A stretch of DNA of 57,108 nucleotides. Source: Diphasiastrum complanatum (taxonomy: Eukaryota; Streptophyta; Lycopodiopsida; Lycopodiales; Lycopodiaceae). The stretch spans positions 1 to 57,108 of the forward strand of contig MU833380.1 in assembly GCA_029204225.1 (NCBI GenBank), read 5' to 3'. Of the stretch, positions 14,901 through 25,492 are shown piece by piece (the first letter of the stretch is position 1; each line of letters starts with the position of its first letter). The translations under genes were made by a program, and so were the position numbers. Under the pieces are notes generated by a model, which saw only the letters and a list, made by a program, of their open reading frames with translations, searched no databases and had not been told where the DNA came from.

Positions 14901-16828
14901 AACTTCAACAAGTCTGCAAACCAGTCCACAGGAGCTTATGCCTCCAAAGTATATGCAAACTGTCAAATGCTGCTGATATACTGGCAAATCACGCAAATGA
15001 GAGGAATAAGAATCTATTGTCTCTGTGCGATGGTGAGCTTGCATTTACACAATTAAAACTTATACTGAAATACTGCGAAAGTGCAACAGGATGCCAATTT
15101 CTGCCGAACAAATCACATGATGGACTAAAACTGAAAATTCCCCACTTAATAGGACATGTCTTGCTGTAGAAATTCATCAAAAGAATTTGTGCTTGATACG
15201 TAGTGTTCCTTGATGGAGATCATTCTTTACTAGATATGCGAGAATTCCCCTTCAGACAGACAAAGTGAAAAAAGATTTCCTTTCTAAAGAACTTTTCAGA
15301 AAACACATTGACTTGTTCAAATGGATCTTAGTAACATCGTATCCGCCATCACATCAAAGGTCAGTCAGTGCAGAGAGATTCCCAGGGAAACAAAAGTTAC
15401 CATATATACTATGAAACGTGATTTACAATTCTAGACTTTATCCAATATTCTATCGCAATCACAGTACAACAGAGAACCTGGAACATGAATTGAACGCATG
15501 TGGCCGTTTTTAACCATTGTGACTTTGAGATCTCATTAGATTTCCGCACGGATTGCCTCTGGTGTTAGTAATCTTAGAAACTCCTTGTTCTAGCTCTCCA
15601 GCATTGTACCATGGTAACATTCATTGCACTAGTGCCAATGTTACAGGTTGATTCGAATGGCTTGCAAATTTGCTCATAGTTCCACCTTTTGTGCTCAAGC
15701 CTCAAGCTTTCACCCAGATGCTTTGCTTTTGTTTCATGAATAAACTAAAGTGCATACGAACGATCATCCCCAACAACATGAAAAACTGTAAATCTAAGCT
15801 TCAAATCACGTTCTGAAAGTTGATACTAGGAGTCAATCTCATCTTCCTGAGTACTTTTCCATGTCTTCACCAGAACTTAAGACCGTCCCATAACCAAATT
15901 CCCCCAGCTTTGGGTCCTTTTTCTGCTTTATGGTGATAAAAGGTAAATCTAAAGGGCAATCAATGTACTGTAGTAGCAAGTTTATCTGTCGGTTTACATC
16001 AGCAAGCTTGTAGATTTAGTTATTGATATCTTGGTTCATGCCTTACAGATCATGCACCTAAGGGACAAACAACAGCAGATCTAAATAAAGATAAAAGAGG
16101 TAAAAGAAGGGGCAAATTTCAGTTTCTTTTTAAATAGTTCCTTGTCGTCAGACACAACACGGAAACAATAGCAAGTGTGGGACCAATTTCCATAGTTGGA
16201 TGTCAACAAAAAGCTTACAACTATAATTTTGAAGTTCCATGCACCAAACAACCCCTCCATATAAACAAGATCCAAAATATTGCTTGGGTAGAAGAATGCC
16301 TAGACCTGCTTTCAGATCGTTTATTTAAAGTAAAATAGAGCCATGCTTGAAGAAAGCAATCCTTGAAGAACAAATCCATCTCACATCTTCCGTGAAGAGC
16401 CCTTGCTGTTTGAAAAAGTAATGCAAGGTAATCTTACTTGGATCACCAGGATCCAAGCAACAATCAAGAAAAGCCCAGATTTTAATTTCTTTGGCCCCAT
16501 AATAGAATGTACCAAGCGAAGATTTAATTGCCACATCAAAGGCAGAAGATAGATGAGGGCGAATAATTTCCAGTCAGGTGCATACCGCTAAGCCCAGTGA
16601 CAGAGGACCCATTGCCACAACCAAAGTGCACAAAAATGGCACCAGGGTGCTGGATGCATGATGTCGATGCGATGAAGCTTTCCTTGAGCCGCTTTTTTTC
16701 AGCAGTGGTTTGCATAGCTGATCCGAAGCGTCTGCCGCTTTGGACTCCACTTTTATGCTCAATTGAGAGAGCAATTTGGGATTATTCTCGGATTCTTCTG
16801 CCTTTTTTGAGTCGGATTGGGCTCCCAT
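5948..16828 (-). CDS. ERD6-like sugar transporter (MFS), 18 coding exons
   Basis: A monosaccharide transporter, probably proton-coupled and vacuolar. Coding exons in order: 16586-16828, 14787-14849, 14252-14341, 13790-13849, 12778-12843, 12575-12640, 12321-12396, 11804-11868, 11333-11425, 10190-10270, 8633-8717, 8350-8400 (47 bp ending 5' of TACCTG), 8129-8191, 7982-8041, 7649-7720, 7443-7502, 7223-7337, 5948-6060. All junctions are GT..AG and in phase, giving 505 codons, the usual family length. Family motifs occur in order: [77 protein letters not shown]. Residues 38-43 (LCKPLL) fit the LxxxLL tonoplast signal described for Arabidopsis ESL1. The start ATG lies in GCGGCCATGG, just after a UTR intron acceptor. 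Substrate and exact subfamily are not decidable here. Confidence 0.95.
6515..6880 (+). mobile_element. tRNA-derived SINE-like segments in the last intron
   Basis: Two diverged copies of a roughly 100-bp unit (from 6518 and 6641) share AATAAGTGATGAGCTGG and TCCTTGAGG words. They carry tRNA-promoter-like boxes: GAGCTGGTTAGA (A-box-like) and AGTTCAACTCC (B-box-like, consensus GTTCRANTCC). A third tRNA-like head at about 6771-6830 has GGGCTTGCCC and GTTCAATTCC. Such boxes drive Pol III transcription of SINEs. No target-site duplications were confirmed. Confidence 0.45.
13975..14150. repeat. Tandem duplication (about 105 bp) inside a transporter intron
   Basis: The phrase GACAACAGCTGTGGACAAAA recurs at about 13984 and 14090, with related flanks (CTCTGCATT / ATCTGCATT). 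It sits in the intron between exons 14252-14341 and 13790-13849 and does not touch splice sites. Confidence 0.75.
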
Positions 16829-16865
16829 GGCCGCTTTGCTGGATCGTCAAGCTGCAGCCCACCGG
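16829..16865 (-). other. 5' UTR part of the first coding exon (transporter)
   Basis: On the minus strand TTTCCAG ends just before 16865, followed by 37 nt of leader and then the ATG. This shows a 5' UTR intron. The distal leader exon lies further right, in 16.9-18.4 kb, and its donor was not fixed. Confidence 0.7.
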
Positions 16866-18429
16866 CTGGAAATGGAAGAAAGAGAAATATTCAGATTGAT
16901 CATACAAAATAGAATAGTGCAGTAACAAAGCGCCTGTATATCATCAGTGCAATTACAAGGGGGTAAAATGAAGCAATCTCACATATTGCCCAAACTTTTG
17001 TGTGACAACGCAAGATCTGCCATGTCAAATTCAAAAAAAAAAATCATCTATAAAAACAGAAATCAAACTAATATTAGTGGCTACATTGATTTGATCATTC
17101 ACTCTTGTTGCCATTTTGAAATCTCTAAATAAAACCTTAATGCTACTGCATTCTAATGCACAAATTGCCTCCAGAATTGCTATGATCCGAGCCAATTCTA
17201 AATATCCGGCTATACCATATGCTCTTGGAGCCATTTTCCTTTCTTAAGCTTACATGCTCTTTGAAGCTTATGATCAATTGCATATAAGGTAACGGCAAGC
17301 ATATGTTAAGAGAAAAGTGGAGCTTGAAAATTGAGGAAAACAAACGAATGCCATGGACAATGTAAATTTTGTTTTGCTGTAGCATTTGTCACGAACTAAG
17401 AATGACTGAACAGATTCTAAGTGATAAAGAATTGTCGAAACTCACCACTCCAATTGAGCCGGGTAGATGTCTCAACAATGAGTTTCACTTCCCAATTTTG
17501 ATGGTACGCTTGGCTTATGCCATCGTAACCTCGAGACTTGATGCAATTTGTTCCTCGAATCGATATTATTACAAACAGGAGTTAAAGATCTAACTAATCT
17601 GCGGTCTCAAAAGTTTTATACAATAACTACAAAGGATCAATAACACACTACTATCTTCCGAGCAATGCTGCTTGATTCCTCTGAAACTAGCACAATTGCA
17701 ACGGGCTTTCGCACAGAATCCTCTGTTCGAAAGCCCGAAACAACCAATATATGAATCAGATCAGATCACAGAAGCATTCAAGCTCTGTTCCTCGGAAAGG
17801 CATCATTCATTTTTCCTGGAAAAACCTCCAAACTATTATCCTCAAAGAACAGGCACCCAGAAGGCGAAATGAATCGTATTATCCTCGAAGAACTGGCTTC
17901 CAGAAAACAAAATAAATTGTATTATTCTCTGGCACCCAGAAAACGAAATGAATTGTATCAGAAGCAGAGGTAATGAAAACAACCGGGAACTGATTGTATA
18001 ATCTAGATGCAGATGCAGTCAGAAAGTGAAACAGGAGCAAAAAAAGAAGAAGATCGCAGCTAGAAATGAGCAATTGAGAGATGATTCTGGGAATTAGAAG
18101 AGATTTGGTGTATTCTCGAAGTCAGAAGAGATTTGGGCAGGGATTGAGGTCGAAAAAGGCGAATGCCTTGCAGAGGAGGACGTTTTCTGCGATCCAAAAG
18201 TCAGGGAATGCGTCCGTCCTTTTGTACCAAAAGCAGAAAAATATCAGGAAAGCAGAAAAGGGCAGAGAGGAACAGAAAATGGGCACTGGTGCTCCAGCGG
18301 ATGCAGATGGAGATGGAGATGGAGATGGATCGGTCGACGACGATCCATCCACACAAAACAGCAGACAGCAAAAGCAGAGAAAAGAGAAAGCGCGGGGGGG
18401 GGGGAGAGAGAGGGGAATTTGCGTTTTAA
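16866..18429 (-). promoter_or_regulatory. Leader intron, distal 5' UTR and proximal promoter of the transporter (unresolved)
   Basis: No separate gene seen. Read on the minus strand, 18100-18430 is pyrimidine-rich (CTCTCTCTCCCCC near 18400), typical of a plant leader, and includes a (CATCTC)n-like run at 18298-18332. The transcription start and leader donor cannot be set by eye. The ORFs here (Lys/Arg-rich one way, Pro/Ser-rich the other) have no recognisable homology. Confidence 0.4.
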
Positions 18430-18781
18430 GTTCGCACACTTGGATAAGAGCCACGCGTCCACTGGCCACATGGCAGCTTTCAAGCCATTCCAAACTACCA
18501 CGTGGCATAATCTGCTCGGCTTCGGACCATATCTAACGGTGGGCAGTTTCGAGTCCTCGTGTGTCTAAGACAGCTGAGGAGAGAGAAGGGGAAAAACGGA
18601 AAGAGAGAGAGCCACGGGGCATACTTAGCAGCACTAGAAACTTTACGATCGCACAGTTGGATAATAGCCACACATAACATCGGCCACTGCCGATACATTA
18701 CAGTTTGCCACGTGTCTTAATCTAACCCTCTATCATAGTATCGAACGGTGCGGAGCTTCGAGCGCTAGTGTGAACACGATC

Positions 18782-18817
<36 letters not shown>

Positions 18818-19390
18818 ACCGTTTCCGCCTACCGGGATGTCAAGCCGTTCTAATATTTATAAAGCCAGGAGATGTGACACGTGTCGTAATCTGGATGGTG
18901 GAGGGCTTAAAATTACGGTGACACAAAGGCACTGAGAGCGACAGAGAGACGCTGGTGGCGGGAGTCCGTGGTCCCACTTGGATGTCCGCCACGTGTAAAA
19001 CCGACCATCTAAGACCTTTTAAGGGAGCTAGCTCCTGACACGTGGAGAGATCTGAATAGCTTTAAACTAATCGACGGTGGCGAGCATAGTATTCCAGTAC
19101 CACGAAAGCCTGAGAGACAGGATGCACGAATCGTAAGCAGGCCCACTTGGATGCTTGCCACGCGTCAGTAATGCCACGTGGAGGTAGATCGATGGTCAGA
19201 TATAAAATAATGTGGCAAAATCTGAATGTAGGTACGAAGATCTAACGGTGGCGAGAATAAGACCACAGCGTGCTAGTAAGATACGAGGTTCTGACCTGCC
19301 ATTGCCAGGCCACCAATAAGTGTATGCCACGCTAGCAGAGAGCGACAGTCTTCTTGTTGCTGTAAGCGAATAGGTATCCGCCACGTGGCC
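18430..19390. promoter_or_regulatory. G-box-rich degenerate tandem array upstream of the ERD6-like gene
   Basis: Seven exact CACGTG hexamers lie at 18499, 18709, 18878, 18990, 19039, 19175 and 19382. There are two ACGCGT-type sites (near 18452 and 19159). They sit in about five diverged units of 157-208 bp. A unit typically reads CACTTGGAT, then GCCACGCGT or GCCACGTGT, then CCACGTGG, then ATCTAACGGTGG. The ACGGTG words fall near 18535, 18743, 18914, 19071 and 19244. G-boxes bind bZIP/ABF and bHLH factors, and ABA/drought response is known for founding members of the ERD6 family. Control of the adjacent minus-strand gene is inferred from position. Confidence 0.7.
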
Positions 19391-20000
19391 CTAAAAAGGT
19401 CGTCACCGGATCGTATCGTCGCTGATTTACTGGTGGGGCCTGTGGCGGCTGGGCAATGAAAAAGGGTATCTTTTGTTGTCGTTTCCTTTCAATTCTGAAG
19501 AAACGTATATCGATAGCGCTCTTCAAATCTTGAATTTCGTAGCCGTCAACTTTCATCTTGCAACTCTAAAATTCTACAATAACAAGGTGGGTGATATTGT
19601 GAAATTGTGGCCTCTCAAAAGGCCACTTCGTCACCATGTGGGCTCTCCATCTTTAGGCCATGCCTAAAACGTGTGACAATAAAACTGCTAAAAATAAGTT
19701 GATGTTTTTGCTAATAATTTCTCTAATTTTTTTTCTTATCAATATAGTTGGTTGATACTGATTGGGTGGTTGCTTTGCGTCGGTAAAACCGTTTTAAATT
19801 ATCGGAGACCTTCAAGCTACTCCATATTTAAATGGTGGCTGAAATGCTTTTATTACTCTCACTTATGCATATCTTTCTCGAAAACAATTATGATCCTTCT
19901 AAGAGCACAATGCTCCTATGAAAGTTTCTTACCAAACCGTAATGCCTTGTGCTCAGGTGTCCTTTGTATTTTGGGACCACCTCCAAGAGCATAATGTCCA
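19391..20000. other. Intergenic, nothing recognised
   Basis: No convincing gene. The short ORFs have no recognisable features. Confidence 0.3.
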
Positions 20001-20024
20001 TCCAATTTTCTCTCTCCAAAGAAT

Positions 20025-20171
20025 CTGTCATTTTCTCTCCTCTCTTCGATGGAATTCACTTTCTTTTTTCTCTCTCCGGTGAAATGCACGTTCTCTCTCC
20101 TCTCTCAGGTGGAATGCACGTTCTCTCTCCGGTGGAATGCACGTTCTCTCTCCTCTCTCCGGTGGAATGTG
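20025..20171 (+). repeat. Pyrimidine-rich minisatellite
   Basis: Units of about 28-42 bp with the core GGTGGAATGCACGTTCTCTCTCC are repeated from about 20080 to 20171, with more diverged units before. The last unit runs into a hairpin (20161-20221). Confidence 0.85.
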
Positions 20172-20221
20172 CATGTGCTATGTGGCAGCCCGTCATTGGC
20201 TGTCCACATCCACATTCCACC
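20161..20221. repeat. Hairpin with 11-bp perfect arms, related to the 54.7-kb repeat
   Basis: The left arm GGTGGAATGTG (20161-20171) pairs exactly with CACATTCCACC (20211-20221). The loop holds GCATGTGCTATGTGG at 20171-20185, found again exactly at 54799-54813, both followed by CAGCC and a CATT-rich tail. Confidence 0.75.
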
Positions 20222-20235
20222 ACAAACGTAAAATA

Positions 20236-20475
20236 AATTGCGAAAAAAAAAACGACAAAAAATCGAAAAAAAAAAAAAAAAAAACTGGTCCAAGCGTACG
20301 GTCGTACGGTACCGCCAAAAATTGAAAAAAAAAAAAAACCTTTGCACAATGGCATTACGTAGGGGAAGGCCCGAAGCCCTCGGGCTTTCCTTGCTGGTCG
20401 GGGCCTGCCCTCAGGCTCCCGCCCTCGGGCAAGGGCCCTCCCAGCAAGGAAGGCCCTCAGGCAGGGCCTCCCCCC
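20236..20475. repeat. Poly-A block plus GC-rich palindromic-word clusters
   Basis: Poly-A stretches (20244-20284 and 20326-20338) flank a cluster of CGTACG/GTACGGTACCG words (20295-20316). A second cluster (20365-20475) follows, built from GGGC and GCCC words. It includes an imperfect hairpin pairing CTTTCCTTGCTGG (20385-20397) with CCAGCAAGGAAGG (20441-20453). No coding potential. It resembles the word clusters at 46.1-46.8 and 49.3 kb in style but not in sequence. Confidence 0.7.
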
Positions 20476-20479
20476 CCCC

Positions 20480-21040
20480 CTCCTTAGATTTCATGATATT
20501 CCAAAAAAGGAGCATCAAATTTCATAAAATATGCAAGAAAAAGTAAGGGGAGATCCATTTCAAAGTTCATAATGAGAGGTTCAATGTTTTATGGGAAAGT
20601 TTGTATCGGCATACTCTAGTAAAGTCATGACTTCATGAGCAAGGGCAAACTTTGCAAGATTTCATTAGGGGGTATTAGAACTCAAAATGGGCCCTTTGTC
20701 AAGATGCTGTTTTTGACTTCGCACGCTTTCAACACTTATGTGTCCCAATGAATGGTGTCCATCTGTGACGAACTGTAACATTGGCTGACGGACGGAAATT
20801 GTATTTAACTTTCCCGGCCAAATTTTTGTGATTTTCAAATATCCCGCCGGGCAAAACAAACAATTGTGATTGGACTTAGCTATCTACCTTTTGTTGGTGC
20901 ATAATATGTCATTGATAACTGAGAAAAATTGCAAGAGGCCTTGTGTTACATACCCATAAGGGCACACAACATGTCACGCGAGGTGACAATCTCATTGTGA
21001 TAGGACGTTGGTTTGGAGCTATAGGTCATTTGGGTGCCAC
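20480..21040. other. Sequence before the copia end
   Basis: No gene recognised. It may be decayed interior of the copia element that follows. Confidence 0.3.
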
Positions 21041-21049
21041 ATGACAATA

Positions 21050-21667
21050 ATATATTGGCATGGTGTAAGTTTGATTAGCCAATTCATGTCATCACCCACT
21101 ATGGACCATTGGAAAGCTGCGAAAAGGATTTTGAGGTATGTGAAAGGTACACCTAACCTTGGCCTAATCTACAAAAGACAAAGTGTTTTACCTAAGTTGC
21201 AGGGTTATGTTGACGCTGATTGGGCAAGAAATGTAGATGATAGAAAGTCAACAACAGGCTATGCCTTCAATTTTGGTAGCGATTGTTTTTCATGGTCTAG
21301 CAAGAAGCAAGATACTATTTCTCTTTCTTCTACAGAAGCCGAATATAAAGCGTTCAGTTCTGCTACCCAGGAAGCTGTTTGGCTATGTAAGTTGTTATGT
21401 GAGATCGACATGAAGCAGGTAAATCCTACTGTTATTTTCTGTGACAACCAAAGTGGAATACAATTGGCTAAGAATCTTGTCTTTCACGCAAGGACAAAAC
21501 ATATTGAGGTAAAATATCACTTTGTGCATGAGAAGCTACAATCTGAGGATATAAGTATTGTACACTATTCTACGTTGTTACAAGTTGCTGATATATTTAC
21601 GAAAGCTTTAAGTAAAGAAAAGTTTGAGACTTTTAGAGCCAAACTTGGCTTAGATCTGGTTATGTAA
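21050..21667 (+). pseudogene. Ty1/copia reverse-transcriptase tail and RNase H
   Basis: The frame reads as the end of a copia pol polyprotein: HWKAAKRILRYVKGTPNLGL (thumb region), then RNase H with Asp in GYVDADWA, Glu in LSSTEAEYKA and Asp in IFCDNQSG, followed by ARTKHIEVKYHFVHEKL and a normal C-terminus with stop at 21665. RNase H removes the RNA strand during retrotransposon cDNA synthesis. All of gag, integrase and most of RT are missing upstream, so this is a 5'-truncated copy. It is on the opposite strand from the 0.6-kb integrase fragment and so is a different element. Confidence 0.9.
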
Positions 21668-21700
21668 AAAACCTTTACTTGTAATACTATCATGGAGGTA

Positions 21701-21990
21701 TGTTCCATGAATAGAGTAAACTCTAAAATAAAGAGAGACGTTGATCATTGAGGGAGACAGTTAAAATAGCAATGATCGACTTATACAGTGCTTTCTTATT
21801 TCGACGACACCACGTGTGCTCAGTTCTAGAATTATTGGTCCGTCTTTCTTTTACGAGCCCTTTGAGTGCTTTTAAGCAACTTTATCTTTGTACTTACTGA
21901 TTAGTTGAATATACAGTTTGTGGAGAGCAATTCTGTTGTCTTGTCTTATTGCACTTGACGTTGTGCTGTGGTGATTGATCCGGTCGGGTT
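21701..21990 (+). mobile_element. Probable 3' LTR (partial) of the copia element
   Basis: About 35 bp after the pol stop, GGAGGTA precedes TGTTCCATGA, a plausible polypurine-tract and LTR start. The following 290 bp are LTR-like, non-coding and U3-like. The LTR end was not identified, and no second copy is in the window. Confidence 0.4.
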
Positions 21991-23189
21991 TTTTAAACTG
22001 TTTTCTTAACTCTCCATCCTTGGCATATGTGCTACGCTCTTTAGAAATTGGGAGGACTCAAGGATTTATGACAAGGGCATCAAGAATCAAACTTGGCTAT
22101 TCATGCACCTTTGTCATATCTCGTCTTCGGATTAGTGTTGGGAATATCTTTTTTTGCAACATGTTTTTAGGGGTATTGCTCCTTTGTATTTATTTCTTCT
22201 TTGGAAATCTCATAAGCCTATTGGTTTCCTCTCTCTCAAAGATTCCTGACTGTCATAAAACTGGTTCTTGCTTCTTTTAGATGTCAAACTTGTCTCCTTT
22301 AATAACAATCCTAGGCTTATCCCTCCCAAAGAGTGGTTGGTTAGACTCTTGGCTTTGAATCTACATGCCCTCTTTTTCTCAAACTTGGGAATTCTAGTCT
22401 TGCCTCTTCCTTGATTCGAAAAGTTTTCAGATGTTTTGCTCAATTTTCATAACTTAGGCCCTAAATAGTCCGTTTGCTTTAAAGAAGCATCTTCAGTCTC
22501 GGTAGAATGACTTGATAATTATTCCTTTAATTTTTATCAATTATACGTGCATCAATTTTGAGCTTTATGGATGGTTTTTTTATGGAGCTTTATGGTGTGC
22601 TTTTTTATGAAGTATCCTTTCCCGTCCAACACATAATTTAATTTGGATGGTTATTTTTTTCTATCTTCCTCTTAAAGACTCATCATTGTTTGTAGACATG
22701 TGCAAATTTTATACATATATGTATGTGTAGATGATAGCATTTCTAACTTTGGCACAAATATACAAGATACACTGAGTGGTAGGGCGAGCCTGTACTCGGA
22801 GCACATGGCTCCAAGATCTCAATAGTGTAGTGGGTCAAAAAAGAAAGTTAGTGGGAATGTTGGAGCCTATGTAATATGGAACCAAGTAGGATTAGCCAAT
22901 TACCCAACAAGCCTAGTAAGGTGAGTTGGGTTCTTAGTGTACCTGATGAATCCCGGCCAGTTCCATGACATAGTTGCAATATGATTTTTTATTTTTATTT
23001 TTTCAACCAAGTTATGTTTGGTAACCTAGCTTGGATTATACAAAGAAAAAAAATTGCTACAAAGACCTTGTGGGATCACCCTTATTTTGCACTGCCATTG
23101 TTGTGGCAGTGCTAGGGCCCTTCCTTCCAACGATGAAAGGGCAAGGAGAGGGGAAGAAAAATGGGGAGGTGGTGGAGGTCAACCTCCCG
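21991..23189. other. Intergenic, nothing recognised
   Basis: No gene or clear repeat family seen. Confidence 0.3.
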
Positions 23190-23324
23190 TCACCACCCTT
23201 GGACAGTGTCTGCACCATCACTGACTTGTCAATGATGGTGCAAAATATGACCATCACCGACTCCCATCACCACCCTTGGACAGTGTCTGCATCATCACTG
23301 ACTTGTCAGTGATGGTGCAAAATA
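23190..23324. repeat. 77-bp tandem duplication carrying a hairpin
   Basis: A 58-bp block starting TCACCACCCTTGGACAGTG at 23190 recurs at 23267 with about three mismatches. Each copy contains an inverted repeat: GCACCATCACTGAC, TT, then GTCAATGATGGTGC (23212-23241). The second copy keeps the potential stem. Confidence 0.9.
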
Positions 23325-25321
23325 CGCTGATCCGTCCCCTGTGGCTCCCTCTTACCCAACCCAATTGGCTCCTCTAGACAATCTTTGGATTCAAGAACAA
23401 TCTACCAATAGGCCAGCCGCCATATGCATGGTTTGTTTACCATTGGGTTGCTGTCCTTTTCCAAATTTGAAGCTTTCAAACTGAAGGTTGAAGTGTTGGA
23501 AATATCCCTTTATTCTCCACCACGAACGTCTCAATAATAGACGTAGCCGTCACCGTCCATTGCAATTTGCAGGCTGAGGTCATCCAACGGCCAAAATATC
23601 CGCCTGGTCACGGACCCACCCCGAAATGAAGGGACCAAATTGGCGGAGGGGCCACAGACAGGTTGGGCTCCAGGCTGCAGGGCACAGACTCAATCGTGAC
23701 CTGGTGGCGACAACCCAACATGGATTGGGGGGGGGGGGGCCTGCAGGCCTACACTGCCTTAAATAGTATTATTTAAGAAAATGATATTTATCTACTTTTT
23801 AAAACATTTATGTTATTTTCTACTTTAAGAAATATCATATTATTAATTTTCTACTCTCAATTTATTTAAAAAAAACACAAAATATCTATGTATTTTTTAC
23901 AAGAATAGTGTCATATCTAAGAAAAGTTGTGTGTCATATTCCCTAAAGCTAAAATATAAAGGGCAAAAAAAGAATAGGCTCCATTGTTTTCACAAAAAAT
24001 TAATATTTCCTTGTACTATATACATAGATAGCTTCCCATAGTCTTCTTGGGGTTTGAATTGACATTCTAGTCTACCCATCTTTGCAAGTGTTTATAAATA
24101 ATGTTTGAGCTAGTTTTCGCTATGAATTTCAAGATCGTACCCTATGGACACGTTGCCAGCTATGCCTATGATAGCACAAGTAGCCTCAAGCGGATTTAAG
24201 GGTGGTGGAGGCTTGGTGGATGCATGGTGAAAAGATAACTCTCCCACCCACCACCCTTGGGTGACATGATCTCAGCTCTCACTTGATCCAAGTTGGCTAT
24301 ACAATGCTCCGATGTGTTTTCATTGTGTATAGCTTTCATTGAAATGTTGTAGGTCTTTCGAAAGAATGGCCACAAAGTATTTGACGCATTGAGATTACCA
24401 TAAATAGTATATGACAAGGGTAGCTCATATTTGATCACATCCTGGGTGTGCAAGACCCTCAATAACGATGATGGTGATTGATCACAAGCACTATCTCTCT
24501 AGCATCACCAGAGATCCATCACCTACATATCTCTCTAGCATCGCCACAAGTCCATTCGTGTGCGGCCCCCACTTGTAACCTTAATTACAACTTGCTCGTA
24601 TTATAGGAGCTTTCCCGTAGTTGATAGTTTGACATTAGTAAGAATTACATACAAATGAGCAAGAGACTAATCAAACATAATGTGTACAATTGCCCACAAT
24701 AATATAAAATCATGGATATAACGTAAAGAGACATTTTACTAGATGCAATTGGCCTAAAATTTTGGTGTAGTTCTCACATTTTCTTTTGTTCCTTTTCATT
24801 TTTGAGCTTTGAATTCAAAGAGTTGGCATGGATAGGAACAAACAAAGGCTTTCTTTTTCATGAATTATGTAATATATTAAGAACTAGATAACATTCAACG
24901 AAGACTAAACTATTTCATAAACTCAAATTGATAACTATATATAATGCGATGCTAGTAGTCATTGAATTTAGGTTATACTTTGCTATTAAGAACCTAAAGA
25001 TGTTTTTATTATGACGAGGTAGTTGGGTAGTTCCCAACCATCGACACTATCATTTGTTTATGTACAAATGTACATTGTACGTAGAGTAATAGATTGAGCC
25101 TAAACACAAAGCAAGTATATCAAGATGACAAAGATGGAAGGAGCCTTGGTTTGAGCATGTGCCAATGTGGCTACATTTAACATTTGACTCGTTAGCCTTG
25201 ACAACATAAGAAGATTCAACAAAGACAATTAAGAAATTATTGCATGATTTTTGCGAACATAAAGTAATAACCATACTTGATCGTAGTAATTGTTAAATAT
25301 AGATAATAATTTATTGATCAC
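23325..25321. other. Intergenic, nothing recognised
   Basis: There is a poly-G run at about 23727-23739 and AT-rich sequence beyond. No gene was recognised. The short ORFs lack any family signature. Confidence 0.3.
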
Positions 25322-25492
25322 TGGTGATTCACTTTTGAATTTTCAACTAATTAAGCTAACTTAGATTTACTCTTGTATTTCTAAATGAAGAATATGCAAA
25401 AAAAAGTTGGTGATTCACTTTTGAATTTTCAACTAATTAAGCTAACTTAGTTTCACTCTTGTATTTGTAAATGAAGAATATGCAAAAAAAGT
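25322..25492. repeat. 86-bp tandem duplication
   Basis: TGGTGATTCACTTTTGAATT starts at 25322 and again at 25408. The two 86-bp copies differ at only a few bases, and a stub of a third (TTGGTGA) follows. The high identity marks it as recent. Confidence 0.92.

Noticed and set aside
18122-18508. 128-codon minus-strand Pro/Ser-rich frame as a gene
   Set aside because: It has a compositional bias from CT-rich leader/promoter DNA, no family signature and a shadow frame on the other strand.
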